A stretch of DNA of 31,440 nucleotides from an uncultured Collinsella sp. (GTDB lineage: Bacteria; Actinomycetota; Coriobacteriia; Coriobacteriales; Coriobacteriaceae): the NCBI GenBank assembly GCA_900543845.1, contig UQTD01000016.1, positions 1 through 31,440 of the forward strand, written 5' to 3'. The translations under genes and the position numbers were made by a program. The notes under the pieces were generated by a model that was not told the origin of the DNA, searched no databases, and saw only the letters and a program-made list of their open reading frames with translations. Position 1 is the stretch's first letter; each line of letters begins with the position of its first letter. Below are positions 13,602-21,908 of the stretch, piece after piece.

Positions 13602-14942
13602 ATGTTGACCACGAAGGAAGCTGCAGAGCTACTCGACATCACCCCGCGCAGGGTGCAAGAGCTCATAAAAGACGGAGCACTTGAGGCACGCAAGGCTTCT
13701 GGTGTATGGCTCATCGATAAAGACAGCGTCAATGCACGACTCCGCTCCGTGACCAAAACGGGGGGACGCCCCCGTCGAGGCCATGGAAAAAGCGAGATTA
13801 CGTTTACCCTCATGAACCGCACGCACGAAGTCGCCCAGCTGGTCTACAGCACATCGCGAAGAGACTTTACCCACATCGATGCCGACATCGATTACACCCA
13901 CGCCCCTATTGGAGTACTTGGCCCCAATAGTCCCGTGTCGCTCGACTCTTTCCGCATTTGGTGGCGAGGTCGCGGTATCCCGCTCGCGCGCATTGGGCTT
14001 GCATCCCTGTTGGCAGAAGCAGCAGTCGATGTTCCCGACGAACTCATCCAGCGAAATCTCGGCCTCTCCCTATCCGACCAGTATTGGATTAGACCCCAAG
14101 ATTCCGGTCTCGCGTGGGAGGATATTAACTTCTTCAATAATGCTTTTGACGACGTCTCTCTGTCCATCGCACCCTTCGCCCCAGAGGGCAAAGCAGCCGC
14201 CGCAAAGCCCGATAACACCTCGGACGGCAACCTTCAGAAGTATTGGACATGCGAGGGCGGGCGTCGAATTCTGCATAAGGCAGGAGCGCACCTGAACCAA
14301 GAACCATATAACGAGCTGGTAGCGACCGCGCTCCATCGTCGCATCCTAAACGCCTGCGATTATGTGCCTTACTCGCTCGAGGGCACGGGCACTTCCGCCC
14401 TGAGCATATGCGATGTCTTCTTAACTGATGAAGAAGAGTATGTCCCTGCGTTCTATGTAAATCAGTACGCAAACGCAGATGAAAGACTAACCGACTACGA
14501 GCGATATGTAGCAAACTGCGAGAAACTCGGGGTAACAGGCGTCAAGGATGCCCTTGACCGCATGATCGCGTGCGACGACATCATCGCCAACTATGATCGT
14601 CATTGGCGCAACTTCGGCCTCGTGCGAAACGTCAACTCACTGGTCTGCAGACCAGCCCCTATCTTCGATTCGGGCTCATCACTCTGGTGCAACATATCAC
14701 TAGAGGAGCTTAGGGCGGGGGAGCACAGTTTTACCAGTGCACAATTTCATTCAAGCCCCGCCAAACAAATGTTGCTCGTCGAGGACATGGGCTGGTTTGA
14801 CGGCGACAAACTCGAAGGCTTCGTTGACGAGGCAATCGAGATTCTGTCCAGAAACGACGCGCTCACGGCAAGGCTGCCATATCTAAAAGAGGCGCTTACA
14901 TGGCGCCTCGAAAGAATGATCGACATCGCTGAATGGAGTTAG
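13602..14942 (+). CDS. HTH-HipA-like fusion: excisionase-type DNA-binding domain joined to a HipA-like kinase
   Basis: 446 residues. Residues 1-50 form an excisionase/MerR-like HTH (LTTKEAAELLDITPRRVQEL, then an ALEARKASGVWLIDKDSV wing). After a basic linker, about 115-446 resemble HipA-type Ser/Thr kinases: a glycine-loop-like TSDGNLQKYW (206-215), Lys226 in ILHKAG, QEPYNE (233-238), the catalytic NYDRHWRNFG (330-339, Asp332 and Asn337) and IFDSGSSLW with metal ligand Asp356. Spacing Asp332/Asn337/Asp356 closely follows HipA Asp309/Asn314/Asp332. HipA kinases inactivate glutamyl-tRNA synthetase and are normally held by a separate HipB; here the DNA-binding part is fused. The gene stands alone. 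It is related to HipA-like proteins of Firmicutes and Coriobacteriia; the true target is unknown. Confidence 0.7.
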   Translation: MLTTKEAAELLDITPRRVQELIKDGALEARKASGVWLIDKDSVNARLRSVTKTGGRPRRGHGKSEITFTLMNRTHEVAQLVYSTSRRDFTHIDADIDYTHAPIGVLGPNSPVSLDSFRIWWRGRGIPLARIGLASLLAEAAVDVPDELIQRNLGLSLSDQYWIRPQDSGLAWEDINFFNNAFDDVSLSIAPFAPEGKAAAAKPDNTSDGNLQKYWTCEGGRRILHKAGAHLNQEPYNELVATALHRRILNACDYVPYSLEGTGTSALSICDVFLTDEEEYVPAFYVNQYANADERLTDYERYVANCEKLGVTGVKDALDRMIACDDIIANYDRHWRNFGLVRNVNSLVCRPAPIFDSGSSLWCNISLEELRAGEHSFTSAQFHSSPAKQMLLVEDMGWFDGDKLEGFVDEAIEILSRNDALTARLPYLKEALTWRLERMIDIAEWS

Positions 14943-14969
14943 CGAGACAGCATCGCCCCGCCAACTCCC

Positions 14970-15647
14970 CTACCTCCCGCGCAGAGCCCTGAGCTTGGCC
15001 AGCGCCTCGGGGCTCAGGCGGCTACCCAGGGTCATCTTGATCTGCGGAGCTTCCTCTGCCTCGTGAACGTCGTTATCGATCTGCTTGATCTCGTCCACCA
15101 GCATGCGGCTCGAGATGCGCGTAACACCTTTGCCCATAACGACGGCCTGGATTGTGCCGTCGCTCGATACCACGGAGCACGCGCGGCCCTCCTCACGTGC
15201 CTCGATGCAGAGCTTCTGCACCACGGTGTCGGCAGAGACGCCCGTCGGCGAAAACTCGATGCGCACGCCGCGGGCCGGCAGGTTGGGACGCTCGCTGGAG
15301 ATATTGCCCGCGCCGTCGAACACGATCACGGCCTCGTAGCGGCCCTGGGCAAAGGCGGCGACGTCGTTGATGAGGGCGGTGCGTGCCATATCGTGAACGT
15401 CGCTGGAATACGGATCGTCTGAATGGTCGTACACGAGCTTTTCGTAGCGCGGCGTGCAGTGGATCACGTTGTAGCCGTCGACCACCAGCAGCTCGGGCTT
15501 ATTGGAGTGCACCGTCGAGACCGGGTCGGCGATGGCCTGCGCAAACGCATTGCCGCCCACGCCGTAGGTCGCGGCCGAAACAATCGGCTTGGCCGAGCCC
15601 TCGCCAAAGCGCTTGGCCTTGGACTTGGCACGGTTCTTTTTGGACAT
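14970..15647 (-). CDS. yacP: NYN-domain (YacP/Rae1-like) ribonuclease
   Basis: 225 residues. Residues 1-50 are a Lys/Arg/Ala-rich tail; the PIN-like NYN domain follows with LLVVDGYNVIH (Asp57, Asn60), VIVFDGAG (about 107-114) and VVSSDGTIQ (about 165), the acidic positions that bind metal. The B. subtilis homologue Rae1 cuts mRNA in the ribosomal A site. Its ATG lies three bases after the rlmB stop, with the ribosome site inside the rlmB end. The placement at the end of a cysS-rlmB unit matches the Firmicutes cysS-mrnC-rlmB-yacP order with mrnC missing. Confidence 0.88.
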   Translation of the reverse strand: MSKKNRAKSKAKRFGEGSAKPIVSAATYGVGGNAFAQAIADPVSTVHSNKPELLVVDGYNVIHCTPRYEKLVYDHSDDPYSSDVHDMARTALINDVAAFAQGRYEAVIVFDGAGNISSERPNLPARGVRIEFSPTGVSADTVVQKLCIEAREEGRACSVVSSDGTIQAVVMGKGVTRISSRMLVDEIKQIDNDVHEAEEAPQIKMTLGSRLSPEALAKLRALRGR

Positions 15648-15650
15648 GCG

Positions 15651-16565
15651 CTACTCCTCCCCCATGAGCTCGCCGACGTTGCGGCGCAGCCACTCAAAGC
15701 ACAGCGCCGCGGTCGCCTGGGCAACATTGAGGCTCTCGGTCATGCCGCGCTGGGGAAGCTTGGTCAAAAAGTCGCATTTCTCGAGCACCAGGCGCGAGAT
15801 GCCGTCGCCCTCGGAGCCCATGACGAGCGCCACGCGGCCCTCGAAGGGAGCATCCCAGCAGCTGCCCTCGGCGTGCTCGGAGGCGCCGCCCACCCAAAAA
15901 CCAGCGGCCTTGAGGTCATCGAGTGCACGGGCAATATTGGGAACCTGCGCGATAGGCAGATGCATGACAGCACCGGCCGAGGTCTTGTAGCTGCCCACGG
16001 TCACGCCGGCGGCACGCTTGTTGGCGATGACGACGCCCGCGGCGCCCACGACCTCGGCGGAGCGCACGATGGCGCCAAAGTTGCCGTCGTCAGTCACATG
16101 GTCGAGCACCACGACAAGTGCCGGACCGTCGCCCGCGCGGTCGAGGATATCGGCGACATCGGCATAGGGGAAGTTGCCAACCTCGAGCGCAATGCCCTGG
16201 TGAGCGCCATGGCTCGACAGTGCGTCGAGCTGCGCGCGCGGCACATACTTAATGCGGACGCCCGCGGCGTTGAGGTCATCGACCAGACGCGACAGGGCGG
16301 CATCGCGCTCCCCGCCCTCGGCAATGAGCGCGCACTTGATGGGAAAACCAGTGCGTAGCGCCTCGGCGGCAGCACGACGGCCTTCGATAAACTCGCCCTT
16401 GGGAGCCTGGACAGCGTCGCGGTTGCGATCGCGCTGCGGACGTGCGGCCTGGGTACGATCGCGCTGACCCTTGGGAGCGGCAGCGCGGTCATTACGGCGA
16501 ATCGGACGCGAGCCAGAAGCAGCCTGCTTGCCGCCACGAGACGCGCGCTTGCGATTGTCGGCCAT
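15651..16565 (-). CDS. rlmB: 23S rRNA 2'-O-methyltransferase RlmB, SPOUT family
   Basis: 304 residues. About 1-60 are a basic, disordered Arg-rich extension. The TrmH-type N-terminal substrate domain starts at EFIEGRRAAAEALRTG and the SPOUT fold follows (about 145-300) with its three motifs: NFGAIVRSAEVVGAAGVV, LVMGSEGDGIS and SLNVAQATAALCFEWLR, which tie the SAM-binding knot. It methylates G2251 in the P-loop of 23S rRNA. AAGGAGG lies seven bases before the ATG. Another TrmH-type target is possible, but the operon context favours RlmB. Confidence 0.9.
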   Translation of the reverse strand: MADNRKRASRGGKQAASGSRPIRRNDRAAAPKGQRDRTQAARPQRDRNRDAVQAPKGEFIEGRRAAAEALRTGFPIKCALIAEGGERDAALSRLVDDLNAAGVRIKYVPRAQLDALSSHGAHQGIALEVGNFPYADVADILDRAGDGPALVVVLDHVTDDGNFGAIVRSAEVVGAAGVVIANKRAAGVTVGSYKTSAGAVMHLPIAQVPNIARALDDLKAAGFWVGGASEHAEGSCWDAPFEGRVALVMGSEGDGISRLVLEKCDFLTKLPQRGMTESLNVAQATAALCFEWLRRNVGELMGEE

Positions 16566-16708
16566 AAAGCGACCTCCTTAAATAGATAACAAACAAGAAT
16601 CGACCGTCCGAGCCACGGCACCTTGCCTTTCAATCGTCGGGCATGACCACCAGGTCTATGCCCTCCTCTTTCAAGGCAATCTGCCGCACCTCGAACGGTC
16701 GACAAATA

Positions 16709-18175
16709 CTAGAGAGTCTTAATACGAGTGCCCGCGGCAGTATCCTCGATCGTCAGGCCCAGGTCCTTGAGCTGGTCGCGGATGGCATCGGCCAGATCCC
16801 AGTTCTTGGCGGCGCGGGCCTCGGCGCGAGCCTCGAGAATCTTGGCAGCGGCCTCGTCCACATCGTCACCCGTGTAGGCAACCAGACCGGCGGCAACGCC
16901 CAGCAGGCCCAGCGGCAGCTCGACCTTGGGCTCGGGAAGCTCAACGCCAAACGTATCGAGCAACTCGGCCAGGGTATCGGCGGCGGCCAGGGCTGCGGCC
17001 TTGTCGGCAGCATCGCCCGCCTGCTCCAGATACTGATTGCACTCGGTGACAAAGCCAAAGACGGCGCCCATGGCACCGGCGGTGTTAAAGTCGTCGTCCA
17101 TGCACTCCTTAAAGGCGGCGCGAGTCTCGGCGGCCTTAGCGACAAACGCCTCGGCGGCAGCCTCATCGGCGTCGGCCGTCGCGTGGTTCGCAGCCCAACG
17201 CAGGTTCTCGACCGTGCCGGCGATACGCGTGAGCGAGTTCTCGGCACCCTCCAGGCGCTCCCAGGAGAAGTCGAGCGGCGAGCGATAGCTCGTCTGCAGC
17301 ATCAGCAGGCGAAGGGCCGCGGCAGAGTGTTGCTCGAGCACCTCGGCCAGCGTAAAGAAGTTACCGAGCGACTTGGACATCTTCTCGCCGTCAACCAGCA
17401 GCATGCCCGTGTGCATCCAGGTGTTGGAGAAGCCCTGGTGCCAGGCGCAGGTAGCCTGGGCGCACTCGTTCTCGTGATGCGGGAAGGCAAGGTCGGAGCC
17501 ACCGCCGTGGATGTCGATCGGGGTGCCCAGGTAGCGGTGCACCATGGCGGCGCACTCGGTGTGCCAGCCGGGACGGCCCTCGCCCCAGGGGCTCGGCCAG
17601 CTGGGCTCGCCGGGCTTGGCGGCCTTCCACAGGGCAAAGTCGAGCGGGTCGTTCTTGTCCTCGTTCTCCTCGATGCGCGCGCCCACCATAAGATCGTCGA
17701 TGTTGCGGCCCGAGACCTGACCATAGTTGGGATCGCTGCGCACGGCAAAGTACACGTCGCCGTTATCGGCGGCATAGGCATGGCCCTGCTCGATAAGCGT
17801 CTTGATCATAGCGATCATGGGACCGATCTCTTTGGTGGCGCGGGGACGCACATCGGGGTCGAGCACGTTGGCGGCGCGCATGACGCCGATGAACTTGTCG
17901 GAGAACTCCGTCGCGACCTCGGCAGCCGTACGACCTTGCTCGTTGGCGCGCTTGATGATCTTGTCGTCGACATCGGTGAGGTTCTGGGCGAACGTGACCT
18001 CGTAGCCGCTCGCGATGAGCCAACGGCGGATTACGTCAAAGCTGATGAACGTGCGGGCGTTGCCGATGTGGATGTTGTCATAGACCGTGGGGCCGCACAC
18101 ATACATGCGGACCTTGCCGGACTCGATGGGCTGGAACTCTTCCTTTTTATGGGTAGCGCTGTTGTAGATACGCAT
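16709..18175 (-). CDS. cysS: Cysteinyl-tRNA synthetase
   Basis: 488 residues, slightly above the typical 460. Class I synthetase motifs are complete: HIGN (36-39), the zinc-ligand Cys27 in YVCGPT, the second zinc cluster with GWHTECAAM and HHENECAQA, and KMSKS (265-269). The C-terminal part is Ala/Glu-rich helical, ending with the anticodon-binding RAEARAAKNWDLADAIRDQL. AAGGAG precedes the ATG by six bases, directly after ispF. It attaches cysteine to tRNA-Cys. A 143-base gap separates it from rlmB, the largest inside this operon. Confidence 0.97.
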   Translation of the reverse strand: MRIYNSATHKKEEFQPIESGKVRMYVCGPTVYDNIHIGNARTFISFDVIRRWLIASGYEVTFAQNLTDVDDKIIKRANEQGRTAAEVATEFSDKFIGVMRAANVLDPDVRPRATKEIGPMIAMIKTLIEQGHAYAADNGDVYFAVRSDPNYGQVSGRNIDDLMVGARIEENEDKNDPLDFALWKAAKPGEPSWPSPWGEGRPGWHTECAAMVHRYLGTPIDIHGGGSDLAFPHHENECAQATCAWHQGFSNTWMHTGMLLVDGEKMSKSLGNFFTLAEVLEQHSAAALRLLMLQTSYRSPLDFSWERLEGAENSLTRIAGTVENLRWAANHATADADEAAAEAFVAKAAETRAAFKECMDDDFNTAGAMGAVFGFVTECNQYLEQAGDAADKAAALAAADTLAELLDTFGVELPEPKVELPLGLLGVAAGLVAYTGDDVDEAAAKILEARAEARAAKNWDLADAIRDQLKDLGLTIEDTAAGTRIKTL

Positions 18176-18178
18176 TCG

Positions 18179-18673
18179 TTACTCCTTAACGGTTTTCTGT
18201 AGCAGGCAGACGGCCCAGGCGCCAATCCCCTCGCTCTGACCTTCCCAGCCGAGCTTTTCGGTCGTAGTGGCGGCGACGCCCACGTTTTCGACGTCAACGC
18301 CCAGAGCATGGGCAAGGTTGGCGCGCATGGCATCGCGGTGCGGGGTGATTTTGGGCTGCTGGCAGGCAATGGTGCAGTCGGCATCGACAAACTCAAAGCC
18401 CAGCTCGCGCGCATAGTCCATCACACGGGCAAGCAGCACCATCGAGTCGGCGCCCTCATAGGCAGGATCGGTGTCGGGGAACAGTTTGCCGATGTCTCCC
18501 CCGCGGCAGGCGCCCAAAATGGCGTCGGCCAAGGCGTGCGCGAGCACATCGGCATCCGAGTGGCCCAGCAGACCGCGCTCATAGGGAATGTCGACCCCGC
18601 CGATAATACATCGACGACCCTCCACCAGACGGTGAACGTCATAGCCGTGTCCAATGCGCAGGTTACTGAACAT
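18179..18673 (-). CDS. ispF: 2-C-methyl-D-erythritol 2,4-cyclodiphosphate synthase
   Basis: 164 residues, standard length. It makes the cyclodiphosphate in the non-mevalonate isoprenoid pathway. The metal ligands Asp12 and His14 (GHGYDVHRL) and the LLGHSDADVLAHALADAILGA-type region are present in two pieces (LLGHSDADV and HALADAILGA), as are FPDTDP and the C-terminal TTTEKLGWEGQSEGIGAWAV, where TTTEKLG is the CDP-binding signature. The ATG overlaps the end of ispD by eleven bases. Confidence 0.97.
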   Translation of the reverse strand: MFSNLRIGHGYDVHRLVEGRRCIIGGVDIPYERGLLGHSDADVLAHALADAILGACRGGDIGKLFPDTDPAYEGADSMVLLARVMDYARELGFEFVDADCTIACQQPKITPHRDAMRANLAHALGVDVENVGVAATTTEKLGWEGQSEGIGAWAVCLLQKTVKE

Positions 18674-19391
18674 GGGGAAGGTCCTCTCCCTCGGCCATGC
18701 GACCGAGCAGAATCGCGGTTACGGGACGCAAGTCCTCGGGTACCGTCACCTTAAGGTTGTCGCGTGGGCTCTGGACGCAGCGGACACGCCCACCCATGCG
18801 CTCGACCAGCGACGAATCGTCCGTGCCGATAAAGCCCTCGGCGATGGCTGCGGTATGGGCGCGCTTCATGGCGTCGACGCTAAAGATCTGCGGCGTCTGT
18901 GCAGCCCAATAGAGTTCGCGCGGCGGCGTCTCGACGATGTTATCGCCATCGACGATCTTGAGCGTGTCGATTGCGGGCTGACCGCACACGACACCGTCGA
19001 GGGCGCGGTCGCTCACGAGCACATCGATAGCGTGATCGATGGCCTCGGTCGTAATGAGCGGACGAGCGCCGTCGTGAATGGCGACGTATTCAAAGCCTGC
19101 CGGTACCGCATGCACGCCGGCTCGGGTGGAATCCTGACGGGTATCGCCGGCATCGGCAAAGCTGATGGGCGTGTCATAGTCAAACGGGTCGATGGCCAGG
19201 CGGCGCATCTCGGCACGACGCTCGGCAGGGCAAACCACAACGATGTGGCCGACCTTATCGCTACGGTCAAATGCGCGGATGGACCAGCTCATAAGCGGAC
19301 GACCCGCTACATTGACGAGCTGCTTGCCACCGGGGTTACCAAAGCGCTGGCCGCTGCCACCGGCAACAACCACGGCGCATACGGGCGCCAT
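18663..19391 (-). CDS. ispD: 2-C-methyl-D-erythritol 4-phosphate cytidylyltransferase
   Basis: 242 residues. The nucleotide-binding loop VVVAGGSGQRFGNPGGKQ (7-24) is followed by GRPLMSWSIRAFDRS, VAIHDGARPL and PQIFSVDAM, all hallmarks of IspD, which couples CTP with MEP. The start codon shares its A with the disA stop (TAATG) and the end overlaps ispF, so disA-ispD-ispF are tightly coupled. Basic residues expected at the CTP site (Arg16, Lys23) are present. Confidence 0.96.
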   Translation of the reverse strand: MAPVCAVVVAGGSGQRFGNPGGKQLVNVAGRPLMSWSIRAFDRSDKVGHIVVVCPAERRAEMRRLAIDPFDYDTPISFADAGDTRQDSTRAGVHAVPAGFEYVAIHDGARPLITTEAIDHAIDVLVSDRALDGVVCGQPAIDTLKIVDGDNIVETPPRELYWAAQTPQIFSVDAMKRAHTAAIAEGFIGTDDSSLVERMGGRVRCVQSPRDNLKVTVPEDLRPVTAILLGRMAEGEDLPHVQ

Positions 19392-20458
19392 TATGCGTTC
19401 CCCTGTTTGGTGCCCTTCATGCGGTACAGGGAGTCCGCAAGAATGGCAGGGTTGTTAACGCCAAAGTCGCCCAGGCGCTCCGGATCCTCGCTGATGTCAT
19501 CCATGAGCTCCTGCAGCGAGCCATACTCGTCGACGATCTTCTCGGCCACGCCGTCGCGCACGACGGACACGCGCGAAAGCGTGCGCAGGCCCAGCGGCGT
19601 CATGACGGAGTCCTCGTCCAGGTCGTCGTAACCCAGAACCGCAGCCACATGCTGTGGGTCGGACAAGTCCTTAGGTGTCATGCGAGCGAGCTCGGCGCGA
19701 ATCTTCTCGGCGTTTGCCTCGGAGGAATCGCTCGCGTAGTCGCGGATCATCAGGTCGTATTCGGTATCCATGCTAGAGCCCGCGAGCTGCTCGAGCTGCA
19801 TCTGCACGAGCTTGCCCTGGTTGCCCAACTTGACAATGCAATCCTTAAGCTCAGTCTTTGCCTGCTGCATGATCTCGAAACTCGAGAAAATGCCGGTGAT
19901 GTCGGCGAGCGTAACGTAGTCATCGAGCTCGAGGGCCGTCAGACGCAGCAGGGAGCGGTCAAGCGACTGACGGGTGGTCTGGAGCGTGGCGACGAGTTGG
20001 TTGACCGAGCTCATGATGGTGGTAACGGGCTGGATCTCGTAGCTCTTGCCGTGAACGTACACGTTGACAACGGCACGACGGGCCGAGACCGAGATCACGA
20101 TGGCATCCGTGAGCACCGACATGCGAGCGGCGGTGCGGTGACGCATACCCGTCTCGCTCGTGGCAAGCGAGGGATCGGGATTGAGGTGGAAGTTGGCGCG
20201 CAGGATCTGGGTGAGGTCACCGTCGATGACGATGGCGCCGTCCATCTTGGAGAGCTCGAACAGACGGTTCGAGGTGAACGAAATGTTGAGCGGGAAGCCG
20301 TCGTTACCGGCAGCGAGCACGTTTTCGGTGTCGCCGACGCAGATAAGGGCGCCCAGGTGACCGGCAATGATCATGTCGAGGGCGGTGCGGATCGGCTGGC
20401 CGGGGGCAGTCAGGCGAATAGCCTGTTCCATACGCTTTTGCAGCTCGTTCTTATCCAA
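19391..20458 (-). CDS. disA: DNA integrity scanning protein, diadenylate cyclase DisA
   Basis: 355 residues, the DisA length. The DAC domain (about 10-145) has the c-di-AMP synthesis motifs DGA (73-75) and GMRHRTA (104-110). A helical linker follows, and the C-terminal helix-hairpin-helix part (LGLRTLSRVSVVRDGVAEKI, about 290-310) contacts branched DNA. It makes c-di-AMP and stops when bound to recombination intermediates. The start is TTG at 20458: GGGAGC lies six bases upstream and no in-frame ATG is near. It heads the disA-ispD-ispF-cysS-rlmB-yacP operon. radA, the usual neighbour, is absent here. Confidence 0.96.
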   Translation of the reverse strand: MDKNELQKRMEQAIRLTAPGQPIRTALDMIIAGHLGALICVGDTENVLAAGNDGFPLNISFTSNRLFELSKMDGAIVIDGDLTQILRANFHLNPDPSLATSETGMRHRTAARMSVLTDAIVISVSARRAVVNVYVHGKSYEIQPVTTIMSSVNQLVATLQTTRQSLDRSLLRLTALELDDYVTLADITGIFSSFEIMQQAKTELKDCIVKLGNQGKLVQMQLEQLAGSSMDTEYDLMIRDYASDSSEANAEKIRAELARMTPKDLSDPQHVAAVLGYDDLDEDSVMTPLGLRTLSRVSVVRDGVAEKIVDEYGSLQELMDDISEDPERLGDFGVNNPAILADSLYRMKGTKQGNA

Positions 20459-20627
20459 GGCATCGCTCCCATCGTATACGCTCCATAAACGCTAAATAGT
20501 TTCTCACGGTTTGTCCCCGCAGCGCTTGCGAAATCCGATGCTTACAGAATGAGCGAACACCGCTTAGGTAGCTCATTTGAGACGGGGTTCTTTTGACTGC
20601 TCGTGTGGTAGCATCGGGTCTCATATA

Positions 20628-20679
20628 AATGAGGGAGTAGTCGCGTAATCGGGCTCGCCCGCAGAGAGGGAGCCAGACT
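20628..20679 (+). ncRNA. Possible yybP-ykoY-like manganese riboswitch in the mntP leader (compact form)
   Basis: The leader begins GAGGGAGTAG, resembling the GGGGAGTAG 5' signature of the Mn2+-sensing yybP-ykoY class, and ends AGCCAGACTATG, resembling the AGCAAGACC 3' signature. A GGGCTCGCCC hairpin lies between. The element is about half the usual length, so this is a resemblance, not an identification. The ribosome site AGGGAG lies inside it. Confidence 0.4.
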
Positions 20680-21258
20680 ATGGGATTCGCAGAGCTCGTG
20701 TTGCTCGCCGTTGGCCTTTCGATGGACGCCTTTGCCGTTTCCATCTGCAAGGGTCTCGGCATGAAAAAGATCAACCTTAAAGTCGCCGTGGTGCTCGGCC
20801 TGTTCTTTGGCGGCTTCCAGGCCGGCATGCCCGTAATCGGATGGGCGCTCGGCAGTCAATTCATGGGCATCATCGGCCCCATCGACCATTGGATCGCCTT
20901 TGTCCTTTTGGCCTTCATCGGCGGCAAAATGCTGTGGGAGGCCTTTACCGAGGACGAGGATGAAGGCGACGGCAAGGATGCCGAAAAGATTGACCTGGTA
21001 GAATACCTGATCCTCGCCATCGCCACCTCAATCGACGCCCTAGCCGTAGGCATCTCGTTTGCGGCGCTCTCGGTCGATATCGTTCCCGCCGTATCGCTTA
21101 TCGGCGTCACAACGTTTATCTTCTCCATCGCCGGCGTAGCGATCGGCCACACCTTTGGCGCGCGCTACGAAAAACCCGCCACCATCGTGGGTGGCGTCGT
21201 GCTCATCCTCATCGGGCTTAAGATCTTGCTTGAGCATCTGGGGATTTTGGCGCTGTAA
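20680..21258 (+). CDS. mntP: Manganese efflux pump MntP
   Basis: 192 residues with six predicted membrane helices in two homologous halves, each carrying the signature aspartate motif: GLSMDAFAVSICKGLG (Asp16) and ATSIDALAVGISFA (Asp119). An acidic loop (EDEDEGDGKDAEKID, about 91-107) separates the halves. MntP exports Mn2+ and protects against manganese toxicity; in E. coli and others its expression rises through a Mn-sensing riboswitch, matching the leader seen here. It is transcribed divergently from disA and has no partner gene. Confidence 0.95.
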   Translation: MGFAELVLLAVGLSMDAFAVSICKGLGMKKINLKVAVVLGLFFGGFQAGMPVIGWALGSQFMGIIGPIDHWIAFVLLAFIGGKMLWEAFTEDEDEGDGKDAEKIDLVEYLILAIATSIDALAVGISFAALSVDIVPAVSLIGVTTFIFSIAGVAIGHTFGARYEKPATIVGGVVLILIGLKILLEHLGILAL

Positions 21259-21302
21259 CACCAAGCACAATCACTCAAAACTCAACGCCAGCACAAGGCC
21301 TC

Positions 21303-21373
21303 ATGCAGAGTTTTGCATAAGCCCTTTTCGTGCAGACTTTTGCATGTCATACTGATATGCAAAAGTCTGCACG
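21303..21373 (+). promoter_or_regulatory. Three-copy operator upstream of the XRE regulator
   Basis: A perfect 17-bp inverted repeat (21329-21345 and 21357-21373, 11-base loop) is preceded by a related site, ATGCAGAGTTTTGCAT at 21303-21318. All share TGCAGA-TTTTGCAT. The right arm ends 14 bases before the GTG start. This layout is typical of autoregulation by a dimeric XRE protein. Confidence 0.7.
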
Positions 21374-21386
21374 TTAGGAGATTGCC

Positions 21387-21878
21387 GTGGATACCTTTCC
21401 CATCACCACGCCGCGCCAAGCTGGCATCTACGTGCGCCAGGCACGCGAGTCACAGGGAATCACCCGTGCGACCCTCGCTAAAAAAGCCGGTGTTTCGGAG
21501 CGTCTGCTCGCATCGCTCGAGCTAGGAGATGCCACCGGCATTCGACTCGACAAGCTATTGGCAATCTTCAATGCTCTCGGACTGGCGCTCGCCGCTCAAG
21601 GGGATATAGGCGAAACGAAAAATGAGCAATCAGCCAACGTTCCGCGTGCCGATTTGCAACCTCACAGTACCCCCAGACGCCATCGCGCTCAACGTCCCTC
21701 TCATAGCTACCGTTGCTGCGCCGCCATTCCGGTTCTTGCAGACGCCCCCTTTACGTCTGAACTCTACGACAAAGCCTTCGCAGATTTCGCCATGTCCAAT
21801 CTCGGAATCTCGATTGCCACAAACGCATCTGCCCAAGCAAAGCCTGAAGGGAACACTTCTGAGCACTATGAACATTAG
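21387..21878 (+). CDS. XRE/HipB-like helix-turn-helix regulator with divergent C-terminal tail
   Basis: 163 residues from GTG 21387 (TTAGGAG six bases ahead). Residues 6-72 are a Cro/C1-type HTH close to HipB: TPRQAGIYVRQARESQGITR, ATLAKKAGVSERLLASLELG and LDKLLAIFNALGLALAAQ. HipB proteins bind operators and neutralise a HipA kinase encoded downstream, but no kinase follows here. After about residue 85 the sequence changes to a Ser/Arg/His/Cys-rich stretch that looks unlike a folded domain. A second frame (21622-21882) is open across the same DNA, so the tail may be frameshifted or a remnant. It is most likely an orphan antitoxin-like regulator. Confidence 0.6.
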   Translation: MDTFPITTPRQAGIYVRQARESQGITRATLAKKAGVSERLLASLELGDATGIRLDKLLAIFNALGLALAAQGDIGETKNEQSANVPRADLQPHSTPRRHRAQRPSHSYRCCAAIPVLADAPFTSELYDKAFADFAMSNLGISIATNASAQAKPEGNTSEHYEH

Positions 21879-21908
21879 CTAATTTGGGACGTGTCTCTTT
21901 TAATTACT

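Noticed and set aside
15423..16358. 311-residue plus-strand frame
   Set aside because: Antisense to yacP and rlmB, both of which have complete family motifs.
16643..18202. 519-residue plus-strand frame
   Set aside because: Antisense to cysS, which is complete with HIGN and KMSKS.
18654..19631. 325-residue plus-strand frame
   Set aside because: Antisense to ispD and the 3' end of disA; no ribosome site or motifs.
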